Positions 36,372-45,456 of a stretch of 64,000 nt of DNA are shown here, in pieces. The notes below the pieces were generated by a model. The model worked only from the letters and a program-made list of their open reading frames with translations. It was not told where the DNA came from and did not search any database. This DNA is from Jaminaea rosea (lineage: Eukaryota > Basidiomycota > Exobasidiomycetes > Microstromatales), in contig NW_020289989.1 in assembly GCF_003144245.1 (NCBI RefSeq), forward strand, positions 248,001-312,000, in the 5' to 3' direction. The position numbers were made by a program, and so were the translations under genes. The stretch's first letter is position 1, and each line of letters begins with the position of its first letter.

Positions 36372-37353
36372 TTTGGCGCACAGAATCAGGATCGTAGTCA
36401 ATCTTTGGAAATCACATTCGTTTCGTTGAGCAAGATTGGAGAGCAATGAACTCCTGATGTTCATTTTCACAAGGAGCGAACCTCGAACTTGTAGTGTTTG
36501 AACGGACGCAAGCAAAAGCATCACGGTGGGCATAGCCTTCGAGCATGCATGGTTCTGAGAGTGCACGACAGCGTAGCGCTTGCCAGAGGGGGAGAGACGG
36601 TCTGATGACGAGAGGGAACAGCTTCTCATCTCAAAAGCTCCCTTCTATAACCTTTGGCGACCTCATAGCTGCATGAGGTGTCCATGAACGAGCTCAAGGA
36701 CTGTTGCGATTCTTTGCAGGCACTGGACATCCTGAGAATGCGGTACTCGTCGCCCCTGGTGGATGACCTTCATGCAAAAGTCTTCACGCACGGCTGCAAG
36801 GCATGTCATATGCTATATGCTATATGCTATATGCTATATGCTATATGCTATATGCTATATGCTATGTGCTATACGCTATGTACTATATGTCACTGCGAGC
36901 CCTGAGCGTCCATACCATACGCGGGATGGAGCACCTCACTTCTCCTTGCCACAACCCATCGTCGCCGTGCTCGAGCATCGTGGGTACGTGCGATCGTGAA
37001 GACCTGCACGTCATGTTTTGTTGTGTTTTATGTTTTATGTTCCTTGCTTGATGCTTTGTGTTGAAGGGGCATTCCGGTAGCGTGAAAGGCGCTAGACCAC
37101 CTCTTGAGTCGCAGTGAAGCTTCAGATCCTCCCCTCATTGTCGTCGTGGCCGTCGTTGTTACCACACGTCTCTGTGGTAGTCATGACGCGGCTCTCCGTG
37201 TCCGTGTCCGCGTCTGACCTGAGATGAGACGCTCGGCACTCTGAGCCTGCAGGAACATGCAGGCTTGGCGCCCCGGATCTCACGTCCAATCGTCTCTGGA
37301 CCCCGGCTAGTTCTTCTTGCATCCTTACTCACGCCATCATCCAACTCATCGCA
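36372..37353. other. Long intergenic with ATATGCT microsatellite
   Basis: This stretch of nearly 1 kb is more AT-rich than its surroundings. It holds the heptamer repeat and T-rich tracts such as TTTTATGTTTTATG near 37020-37040. A few short open frames here exist only because the heptamer lacks stops. No gene is supported. Confidence 0.6.
36808..36884. repeat. ATATGCT heptanucleotide microsatellite
   Basis: Eight perfect tandem ATATGCT units are followed by three degenerate ones (ATGTGCT, ATACGCT, ATGTACT). Degeneration at one end is the usual sign of an ageing tandem repeat. Confidence 0.95.
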
Positions 37354-38450
37354 ATGCCTCGTCCAGTGAACCCACGTCAGCCGCCTGGAGATGGCGAGAC
37401 CGGCATAAACATCTATGGCTACACGCCTTCTCTGTCATTGGCTGTTGCGGCGCTGGTGCTCTTTGGCATCGTCGTCGTGGGGAATGTCGCATGGGCGGTG
37501 CGTTTTGGGAAGAAGACGAGGGTCTATCACGGGTGAGTGGATGTAGAGTGACGTCGTCCGGGCTCGGCGTTGACGTGCCACTCTACGTCCAGCTTGATCG
37601 CTTTCGCCGCAGCCATGGAAATCGTAGGCTTCGCCTTCCGTCTGCGCTCCCACTCGAATCCTTTCCTCCTCATCCCCTTCGTCCTCCAATGTGAGCCTCA
37701 GAGGCGCAGCCTACATCCCGCTCTTCTCACAGTACTCCCTCCTCAATACTCCGTACATAGACTTCATGATCGTAGTAGCGCCCGTCTTCTTCTCAGCTGC
37801 CATCTACCTCTCCCTCTCCATCATCATCGCGAGCGACGCGCGGGCTGCAGCCTCGCTGCCCTTTGGTCTGAAGCCACGTGCCATCCTCGCGACCTTCGTG
37901 ACGGTGGACGCCGTCACCACGGTCTTGCAAGTGGCAGGTGCTGCCTTGATCGGCGTAGGATACAGCCGTATCGCTGATGGGGAGACGCCGCCGCTGACAC
38001 CCGAGAATGCCAACAAGATCCTTACGGCGGGTCTGGCCGTGCAGACCTGCTTCTTTGGCATCTTCATCGCCCTCTTCACCTCATTCTGCGTCAAGGGTTG
38101 GAGGAAGTACAAGTGGCATTCGCCGGATATGATGCTTCTCGCCAGCATCACGGTCGCTTCGTTGCTGCTGTGGATGAGGATCATCTTGTGAGCGTCCACG
38201 AGCGAAGACGACAGCGCTCCACGTCCCGCTGACACGCCACTCTCGCAGCCGCCTAGCAGAAACGGCCGCCGGCGTAGATTCAGACATCTCGCAAGACGAG
38301 GGACTATTTCTCATCGAGTTTGAGGGAAGCTGCATCGCCATGCTTCTATTGACGGCCGTGCCCCTCGAATGGCGGTTGCGCAAACAAAAGAGGGGTCTGA
38401 GCGAGAAGGCAAGCCCAGACGCGCCAGAATCCGTGCCCGCCGGACCCTGA
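37354..38450 (+). CDS. RTA1-family seven-span membrane protein
   Basis: Four exons (37354-37532, 37593-37690, 37761-38187, 38249-38450) give 301 residues. The family (Rta1/Rsb1-like) is fungal-specific and linked to lipid translocation and resistance to toxic lipids or azole-type stress. The start GYTPSLSLAVAALVLFGIV resembles the usual first span. AMEIVGFAFRL matches the conserved E-GY-R region, and FVLQYFMIVVAPVFFSAAIY the conserved Q...AP...A-IY motif. The last exon keeps the FRLAE....DEGLFLIEFEG motif before span seven. The third exon start at 37761 (TAG acceptor) is chosen over one at 37733, because the latter breaks frame while 37761 restores the family motif. The C-terminus is short, charged and cytoplasmic. 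Confidence 0.85.
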
Positions 38451-38562
38451 GAACACGCTTGAGCCCCTCGAAAGGGCTAGTATGCGGCCGACGAAAGGGC
38501 AACACAGACAACTTCACGAGAATCATACGAGCTGCTTGACATCCTATTCACAACACCTTGAG

Positions 38563-39182
38563 ATGCTCTACTCCAAGCGTTTGGCTGCAGCCGCAGCTCT
38601 GGCCCTTGCCCTCTTCTCGCCTGACGTCACAGCAGCCAAGAATGTCACTGCTGGTGAGTCTCCCCCTCATTGTTCCATCGTCTACTTCACAAGCTCACCT
38701 CGCTCCGAACGCCCTGCCCAGCCACGTCAGTCACCAACCTCGCCCCCGCCTGCCAACAGCCCACTCAGATGTGCATCTACGCAACCAAGGGCGTAAACAT
38801 CACCCTCGACGCAGGCAAGGCCCAACCGCTCCCCATGACCGACACGGGCGTACATATCTACGTCCTAGACACAGCTACTGGGGCACGCGGCTCCGCCCAT
38901 GGATGCAACGCCTCACGCGCCTTCTTCAACATGCACCCAGGAGACGGGAGTCAGGGCACCAAGATTCTCGACGTCTCGGGCCAGAACAACAACAATATTG
39001 CGGGATTCTTTGTGGATAATCCGGGGAAAGTGGCAACGCATGGGACGGTGGAGAGTCAGAGCCCTAGTGCAGACTTGTTCTTGTATTGCTATGATCAGGA
39101 TGTTGATGGCAAGAAAAATGGAGCGGCTGACGTTGCGGACGCGGGCGTGGAGGAGGAAGGCAATGGCGACGATGACGAGTAG
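38563..39182 (+). CDS. Small secreted protein, paralog 1 of a tandem pair
   Basis: Two exons (38563-38653 and 38722-39182) give 183 residues. The signal peptide is MLYSKRLAAAAALALALFSP. The mature part reads TNLAPACQQPTQMCIYATKG, then LPMTDTGVHIYVLDTATGAR, GCNASRAFFNM, and LFLYCYDQD before an acidic tail (VEEEGNGDDDE). Its four cysteines and the order of motifs match the gene at 39821-40562, so the two are old tandem duplicates. No known domain is recognised. The fold may be a small beta-rich secreted domain, and localisation outside the cell is inferred from the signal peptide. Confidence 0.8.
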
Positions 39183-39820
39183 GCGCAGACTGGCCGACCG
39201 AAGAGGTCACACCATAATGTAGTCCCTCCGCGTCTCTTGATGAGTCGATCGTTTTTCAATCGTATCACCTGGCCTCGACGTCTGACCCTCGTACTACGAC
39301 CACGAAGGGCGAACAGCCTCAGAGAGGCGACGAGGCGAACAAGCACGACGATCGACAGGGCTCACCACGTCGGGCCGCCGACCAGACCCCAACGCAAGCC
39401 GTGCCGCCGCATCCTCCAGCCGCTCCTTGACGGTGGCTTACTGACTCGGCCACCGCCTACGAGCCGCTCCCCTTCTCGCCTCGTTGCGGATGCGGGAAGA
39501 AAGCACCTCAATGTGCTCACAAACAGCGACTGGACGGGAAACCTTGCAACAAACCGATAGGGCCGTATCGGCGATGTAGCTGTACCCCGTTGCGGCGGAG
39601 GCTGTGCATTGCCTATGGAGATGTCGATGGATCTTATTGAGCAAGGGATTGCCTCACCTCGGCTCTTCTCTGCTAATGACGGCCCGCTGGGTCCTCCAAT
39701 GGATCGTCTGCTGCTGCTTTGTTAGATCAGCAATCGGCTCGTCCGAGAGAGCTATAAGAAGGTGCCCGTTGTCTTGTTGTACCTGCCTTCTCATCCTCGA
39801 CTTCCCCCATCTGGCGCGCG
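39183..39820. other. Intergenic between two secreted paralogs
   Basis: These 638 bases have no supported gene. Short open frames on both strands lack coding character. A T/C-rich leader occupies the last 80 bases before the paralog 2 start. Confidence 0.5.
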
Positions 39821-40562
39821 ATGTTCTCCAACTTGATTTTGTCCTTCGCCTTGGCCACCTCTTCTCTGCTACTCGCGGCTCAGCAAGGCAACGCCACGCC
39901 CGTCAACGGCACGGATGCTGGAATCCCCGACTTTGGCAGCCTGGCCCGTATGTTGTAATGCCCGAAGCTTGTCGGTGAAGGTGAAAGTAGCTGACCTGAC
40001 CCTCTTGGATCGCCTCTGCGAACGGCTCTTCGATCCGCAGAAACGAACATCGGTGAAATGTGTGGCCGTGAGTCTTCCCTGCTAAACCGCAATCGCGTCC
40101 ATCGCGCTCACCACCACGTGCCCTTCCCTCACGATCCGCTCTTACGTACGCGTACGCAGAACCCGAGTCAATGTGCATCTTTGCTGGCCGCGGAATCGAG
40201 ATAAACGCTGCCAAGGGCATCGACCGCATGCAATTGATGCCCGACGGGTTCACCGTTGCCTTGCTGAACCACTACCGCGGTTCCGAGGGGAGCGTGAGGG
40301 GTTGCGATGGTAGTGTTGCCACCTGGAGCATGCCTTCCAACAAGTGAGGAGTAGCGACTTGTAATGCGAGGCGAGGGGCCAATCGAGCTGACTCTCTACC
40401 CTGTGCGCTCGTACAAGGGACGTCAAGACTTTTGATCCCTCCGGTGCAAAGAACAGAAAGCTGACCGGCTTTTGGCTGCAGGACAGTAGGGTGAAAGCTC
40501 GAACTGAGGCTATCTTCTCGATTGATCCTAACGTCGATCTGTGCGTGTACTGCTCGCCGTGA
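39821..40562 (+). CDS. Small secreted protein, paralog 2, with a 27-base micro-exon
   Basis: Four exons (39821-39947, 40041-40067, 40160-40343, 40418-40562) give 160 residues. The signal peptide is MFSNLILSFALATSSLLLAA. The second exon is only 27 bases; including it yields TNIGEMCGQPESMCIFAGRG, which aligns residue for residue with TNLAPACQQPTQMCIYATKG of the neighbouring paralog and supplies the first cysteine. The frame survives with or without this exon, so skipping would give a protein nine residues shorter lacking that cysteine. Later motifs (GFTVALLNHYRGSEGSVRGC, LTGFWLQD, DLCVYCSP) also match the paralog in order, though the acidic tail is absent. The function is unknown. Confidence 0.78.
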
Positions 40563-40733
40563 GGGAGGCGCTGATCGGGTGCAATGCCGGCTTGATTGGC
40601 ATGACATACCTGTATATCTTGCGAGATTACGAGAACAATGTTGATGCCATTCCTCACTGCTCTTCGCCTCACTAAAAGTATTGCGAGTCTCGCAATCAGC
40701 GGTTCCGGGTATCAATCGATGCAGCAGATCTTC

Positions 40734-42473
40734 TTACACCACCAATCCCCACCTAGCCAAACCCGCAACCACCATCCCCAACCCCACAAGCAGGGAAGGG
40801 TACGTGACCCACCACGAAGCGAGGGCCAATCGCCAGACCGAGTGGAAGACTGCGTACAGAGCTGCGAGGACGGTAAAGGTGATCCATAAGTCCGCCGCAG
40901 CGGGGAAGAGGCGCGGGTGACCTTCTCTTGCTTCCTCGTCTCGATGCCTCCCAGAGCCAAAGAGCGTCACCCCTTGCCCGAGTGCGACCGCAGCCGAGAG
41001 GAGCAGAACGCTTCCCGTGCTCCATAGCGCCGAGTCGAGTTGCCAGACAGCGGAGATGGCTACGGGAAGGTCGGGCAGTGATGCTCCCAATGTACGCTCC
41101 AGCTTGACGCGCGTGCGTGCCGCAATGAGGCGGTCGATCTGCGACTCAAGCCGGCGGATGGCGGTCGCGTCTAGTTGCGGAGGCGTGTGCGACGCTGCGG
41201 AGGACGACGAGGATGAGGAGCGTGGTCGCTGTGACTGCAGCGTCTGCCTTGCGGAGGAGAGGGCTGCTGCTCCTGGATTCTGCCCACGATAGATGGATCC
41301 CTGCTCCGAGGGAGCTTCTCCCTCTTGCTGTGCTGCCTTGCCCTGCGTCAAGCTGTGTGGCAGATCGACTCCTCCCACTACGTCCAGGTCGTCCTCATCT
41401 TCTTCCTCGATAATACCCCCCTCCCCATGACCACCGAGCAGGAACGCCTCACCCGCTTCATCCAGCAGGGTTGGGCTGTACATGCTCAACTGTCTGAAGA
41501 GCTGGACCGTCCCACTGAGCAGCTCAGCGGTTGCCCAGCCTAGCGCGAGCCAGACTGCGATACGAAAACGCCCATCTTGGGCTTCGAGCTGTGTAAAGCG
41601 CGGGACATGGCGTTGTTGTTTCGAGTGATGGCGCAGGGTAGATGCCGGCAGAGAAGAAGCTACGTCTTGGTCGCCTGCCACATCGACGAGAGTCTTTGCG
41701 AGAACGACGGCGGACGCGACTACGATGAGGAGAATCTTGAATCCTTCAGTAAAGAGGGCGCGTGAGACGAAGCTGAAGATCGTTGCAGCTGTGTCGTCCT
41801 CGTTCTTTGCCAGCAAATCGTAGCGGGACGTCTCGTCTGGCACTCGCGGCGTGAGGGACGCTCTCGGCGAGGGTGAAGAGGAGCGCATTGATGCGAGGGA
41901 GCAGGCTCGCCCCAGCCGCAGAGCAAGGGTGCACAGCCGCGAGATCAGATTGCGTACTTTGTGCGCTGCAGTGAATGCTGCTACTGAGAGGAGAAAGAGG
42001 GACCAGCTGAGCATTGACGCCGGGCCGAGCAGCTGGGAGCAATGCTGCGCAGCCTTGTCCTCGTTGAGATGCTGCTCGCCGCCGCATTTCGTCGGCTTCG
42101 GCAGCCGGCATGGCTGCTTTAGTGCTGCGGCCGTGAATGCTGCAAGGAAAAGCAAAGTCGGAACGATGCCCAGTGCATGAGAGAGGATGAGCCAGGAGTA
42201 GGAAGGCAGCGTGGATGAAGAGGTAGACGATGTGGAAAAGGACGAGTCCGATGCGTCTGAAGGTCGGCGTGGCTGGCCGATCGGTATACTCTGGTATGAT
42301 GGTCGATCACTGTGATGCGGTAGTAAGCGGCCATTTTCGCCTTCTGCAGCCATGGCTGGCCGCGATGAAGGGGCAAAGGGTGATGATAGTGGACAAGAGG
42401 AGACAAGTCGGTCAAATGAGCCACGCGAGTGTTTCGATGCCAAGGCAGCCTCGTCTCTGCTTCCGTTTGCCAT
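40734..42473 (-). CDS. Multi-pass membrane protein of unknown function
   Basis: A single minus-strand exon of 579 residues from the ATG at 42473; the open frame extends slightly upstream without ATG. After a Ser-rich N-terminus about seven hydrophobic spans are visible: SWLILSHALGIVPTLLFLAA, MLSWSLFLLSVAAFTAAHKV, FKILLIVVASAVVLAKTLVD, RIAVWLALGWATAELLSGTV, DSALWSTGSVLLLSAAVALG, LWITFTVLAALYAVFHSVWR, and LLVGLGMVVAGLARWGLVV at the very end. Between spans four and five lies an acidic loop (EEEDEDDLDVVGG) followed by a Ser-rich stretch. The GWATAE segment seems conserved in unnamed fungal membrane proteins, from memory. The gene is divergent from the HECT ligase gene with a short shared promoter of about 160 bases. 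Confidence 0.82.
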   Translation of the reverse strand: MANGSRDEAALASKHSRGSFDRLVSSCPLSSPFAPSSRPAMAAEGENGRLLPHHSDRPSYQSIPIGQPRRPSDASDSSFSTSSTSSSTLPSYSWLILSHALGIVPTLLFLAAFTAAALKQPCRLPKPTKCGGEQHLNEDKAAQHCSQLLGPASMLSWSLFLLSVAAFTAAHKVRNLISRLCTLALRLGRACSLASMRSSSPSPRASLTPRVPDETSRYDLLAKNEDDTAATIFSFVSRALFTEGFKILLIVVASAVVLAKTLVDVAGDQDVASSLPASTLRHHSKQQRHVPRFTQLEAQDGRFRIAVWLALGWATAELLSGTVQLFRQLSMYSPTLLDEAGEAFLLGGHGEGGIIEEEDEDDLDVVGGVDLPHSLTQGKAAQQEGEAPSEQGSIYRGQNPGAAALSSARQTLQSQRPRSSSSSSSAASHTPPQLDATAIRRLESQIDRLIAARTRVKLERTLGASLPDLPVAISAVWQLDSALWSTGSVLLLSAAVALGQGVTLFGSGRHRDEEAREGHPRLFPAAADLWITFTVLAALYAVFHSVWRLALASWWVTYPSLLVGLGMVVAGLARWGLVV

Positions 42474-42636
42474 CTGATCCTGCCCCTCTGTCCGCCCGGT
42501 CTCACGAGTCGAGTCGAGTCTCGGCGACTTTTTGGTCTTAAACGCCACACCATCGTCATGATCGTCTCAATATCATCTAGCGCCTCAGCATATCGTGACT
42601 CAACCACATGACGTGACTGGCTTTTTCATCGCCACT

Positions 42637-45255
42637 ATGAGATCCTCATCCAGCCAAGGGCAGGACATCAGTCCCGCTCGCCCCTCACGACCTCCCGCTA
42701 AAGCCTGGTCCTCCACTCCCCCCACAAAATCAGCATGGTCCTCTCCCGACCCCTCCTCCTCGTCCTCAACACCATCGTCAGGATTCCCCGCTCTATCTTC
42801 CAACCCCTCGCGCAGACGTGATCGTTCAAATCCCTGGTCTCCCGCTCCTCGTCAATCCTACCCCTCACGCCTTCAAGAGATCCAGACGCGCGCCCTCGCC
42901 CGCCAGCAGGCGGAGCAAGAAGATCTGGCCAAGCTCATGGCTGAGACTGGTCTCTTGCCTAGCTCTTCGTCAGGCCCGGATATCACTACGCTACGAGACC
43001 TTGAGAAGAGCGCGGCCGAGGGACTCCAGCAGGGAGAAGATGAAGACTTCTACCGCGGGCCGGTGCAGATGTACGGGATGAGTAGGGTCATCGTGCGTGA
43101 CTTGAGTGAGGCGGGATTGAAGGGAAAGAACAGGGTCAAGGCGAGGGAGGTGATTGGCGGTGGGACTGATTTCATCTATGAGAGACATGAGCCGCAGCGA
43201 GGGACGCCGAAGAGGACTCAGCAAGGGAGTGGTCGCGTCCTCAGAGCTGGCAGGGAGGGACAAGCTACCGCTCCCTCAACTCCACGATACGGATCCACGA
43301 CCAGCATGGACCTACCGGAGGTCATCGCAGCCTACCACCGTTCGACTCGGCTGCAAGCTGTACAGCGCAGAGAGAATGGCTCCTCGTCCTCTTCCAGCCA
43401 GGCTCTCGACCCCCTTGCGCCCGTCATCGAAAAATTCCAGTACGACCTCAGCAGCAGCCCGATGCTTCTGTCCGCACACTGGACGCTCTCACCTGCTGCA
43501 GCACTTTCGACCTGGCCTGAAGAAGTGGCTCAGACATGCCGCGACATCATCGCTTCTACCCTGGTCTCGTTGGCTAACGAGCATACCCCTCCCGCTCTTT
43601 GGAGGCTGCTGCAACTTTGCTTGGATCTGCGGTTCGATCAAGGCGAGGAAAGAAGAGGCAGTGATGCTTGGCAAGAGATACTACGTGCCCTAAACGATGC
43701 TGGTGATGATGCAGCACCATCACATTTGGATGACGATACGGCCTGCACTTTAGCTGCTGGCTTGCTCGAGCCGCTCAACGCTCTAATCAAGCAGCATCGC
43801 GTCTCTACTCCATCTCCTACTCTCACCCATCTGGCCCACACTTTTCATCTTCTGCACCTAGGCTTTCCTCATCTACCGCCATCAATATTCCAGGCCACCT
43901 CCCTGGACGACCCCACCTTCAAACCAACCTCCCGTTACGAGCTCCTGCCCGGTCTCCCCGCTCGGACATACTCCTTCCTCCTCCCCCTCAGCACAAAGCT
44001 GCGCCTCCTCTCCCAAGAAGCCGACCGTATAGCATCTCAAGCCCGGCGGGAGAGGTTATGGTCTTCCTTCTATCGGCCTGAGGCGCAAGAGGGGCAAGGA
44101 GATCGTAATGCGCCACCTTGCCTGCGAGTACGACGCTCCCACCTGCTGGAGGATACGCTTGTTGCCATGGGCAGAAAGGATAGCGCGCTGCTTTGGCAGC
44201 ATGGACCGCACTTTGCCGTGCACTTCGAGGGCGAAGAAGGGGTCGACTCGGTGTTGGGCGGGCTTAGGCGGGAGTGGTTGAGCTTGCTCACTGCTGCCCT
44301 ACTGAGTGAAGGCACCGTGCGTGAGGCCGAAGAGGGCCAAGGGAATCTAGTCTTTGCGGAGGAGGCCATAGTGGAGCATGCCAGGCTGCTTGGCCTGGTG
44401 GTGGGCATAGCGCTTCTGCTCGGCATTGGAGTCGGGGTGAGACTGGCGGAGAGCGTGGCAAAATGGCTGCTGGATGATGTCGACGAAAATGGAGCGCTGG
44501 ACGATCTTGCCACCACGTATCCGACTCTGGCTCGCAGCCTCCGCAGTATCCTTGCCTGGCGACCAGACGACACAGACACGGATCCTGAGCGCACCTTCGA
44601 TCAGACTTTCTCCCTCAACTGGACTGTCACTTCTCCCGACGGCTCGACACGCCCCCTCATATCAGGCGGACAACATCGTCCGGTCACTCTGGCCAACCGA
44701 CACGAGTACGCGCTCGCCATAGCGCAGCATCATCTCTACGGCTGCATACGCGCGCAGTTGGAGGCTGTACAGGAAGGCTTTGCGATGGCGTGGCCGAAGG
44801 AGGGAAGGGAGTGGCTGCGCAACTGGCTCGGTGCTGGACAAATGGCATCCATTGTTGATGGGCCCGGAAAGGCCGTCGACGTCGAGCTGCTCAAGCGTAC
44901 GGTGCAGGTCCTGAATGCGCAGCGAGCTGATGAGCCCTTGCTGATGACGTGGTGGGAAGCGGTTGCCCACCTTGCGGCAGAAGACTCGACCTTCACATGC
45001 CGACTTCTGGCGTTCATTACCTCCTCCCCTCGCCTACCCTTGGGCTTCCTGGCCGCTCAGGGAAGACCACCAGCTCCCTTCGCCATACATCTGGTCGATC
45101 TGCGAGATGGCGAGTCGGCGCCTCTTCCCTGGGCTTCAACCTGTACGGCGACCCTCTTCTTGCCGCGATGTTATGCGGATGTTAGGGTGAAGGTGATGGC
45201 GGAGCGATTGAAGAAGAGTGTTGAGCTTGGTGGGGAAGGATTTGGGTTGAAGTAG
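42637..45255 (+). CDS. HECT-type E3 ubiquitin-protein ligase
   Basis: A single exon of 872 residues from the first in-frame ATG. The N-terminal half is Ser/Pro-rich and disordered. The HECT domain fills roughly the last 350 residues: LRVRRSHLLEDTLVAM at its start, EGVDSVLGGLRREWLSLLTA, LLGLVVGIALLLGIGVGVRL, LLMTWWEAVAHLA, LLAFITSSPRLPLGF, and the catalytic loop PWASTCTATLFLPRCY with the thioester cysteine at about C836. The conserved GFG near the end is present (GEGFGLK). The overall type resembles Hul4-like fungal ligases, but there are no WW, RCC1 or ankyrin repeats to define the class, so substrate choice is unknown. Position directly upstream of the F-box-like array is noted; no functional link is shown. 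Confidence 0.9.
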   Translation: MRSSSSQGQDISPARPSRPPAKAWSSTPPTKSAWSSPDPSSSSSTPSSGFPALSSNPSRRRDRSNPWSPAPRQSYPSRLQEIQTRALARQQAEQEDLAKLMAETGLLPSSSSGPDITTLRDLEKSAAEGLQQGEDEDFYRGPVQMYGMSRVIVRDLSEAGLKGKNRVKAREVIGGGTDFIYERHEPQRGTPKRTQQGSGRVLRAGREGQATAPSTPRYGSTTSMDLPEVIAAYHRSTRLQAVQRRENGSSSSSSQALDPLAPVIEKFQYDLSSSPMLLSAHWTLSPAAALSTWPEEVAQTCRDIIASTLVSLANEHTPPALWRLLQLCLDLRFDQGEERRGSDAWQEILRALNDAGDDAAPSHLDDDTACTLAAGLLEPLNALIKQHRVSTPSPTLTHLAHTFHLLHLGFPHLPPSIFQATSLDDPTFKPTSRYELLPGLPARTYSFLLPLSTKLRLLSQEADRIASQARRERLWSSFYRPEAQEGQGDRNAPPCLRVRRSHLLEDTLVAMGRKDSALLWQHGPHFAVHFEGEEGVDSVLGGLRREWLSLLTAALLSEGTVREAEEGQGNLVFAEEAIVEHARLLGLVVGIALLLGIGVGVRLAESVAKWLLDDVDENGALDDLATTYPTLARSLRSILAWRPDDTDTDPERTFDQTFSLNWTVTSPDGSTRPLISGGQHRPVTLANRHEYALAIAQHHLYGCIRAQLEAVQEGFAMAWPKEGREWLRNWLGAGQMASIVDGPGKAVDVELLKRTVQVLNAQRADEPLLMTWWEAVAHLAAEDSTFTCRLLAFITSSPRLPLGFLAAQGRPPAPFAIHLVDLRDGESAPLPWASTCTATLFLPRCYADVRVKVMAERLKKSVELGGEGFGLK

Positions 45256-45456
45256 GAGAGGGGAGGAGGAGGATCAGCTTCTCGCCCCCTCGCCTCGCTC
45301 CGGCTTGGCGGAAATTCATATGGCGGACCGAAATGAGCTTGACACCAAAGGAGCAATGAGCTCGACACCAAAGAAGATGAGTATGATTGATCGATTTCTC
45401 TTGATCCCTCTTTCGACCATATCTCCTCTACTCAATCTCGCTATCCAACTCCCAAC

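Noticed and set aside
36763-37051. Short plus-strand frames with YMLYAIC repeats
   Set aside because: They are created by the ATATGCT microsatellite, which has no stop in any frame.
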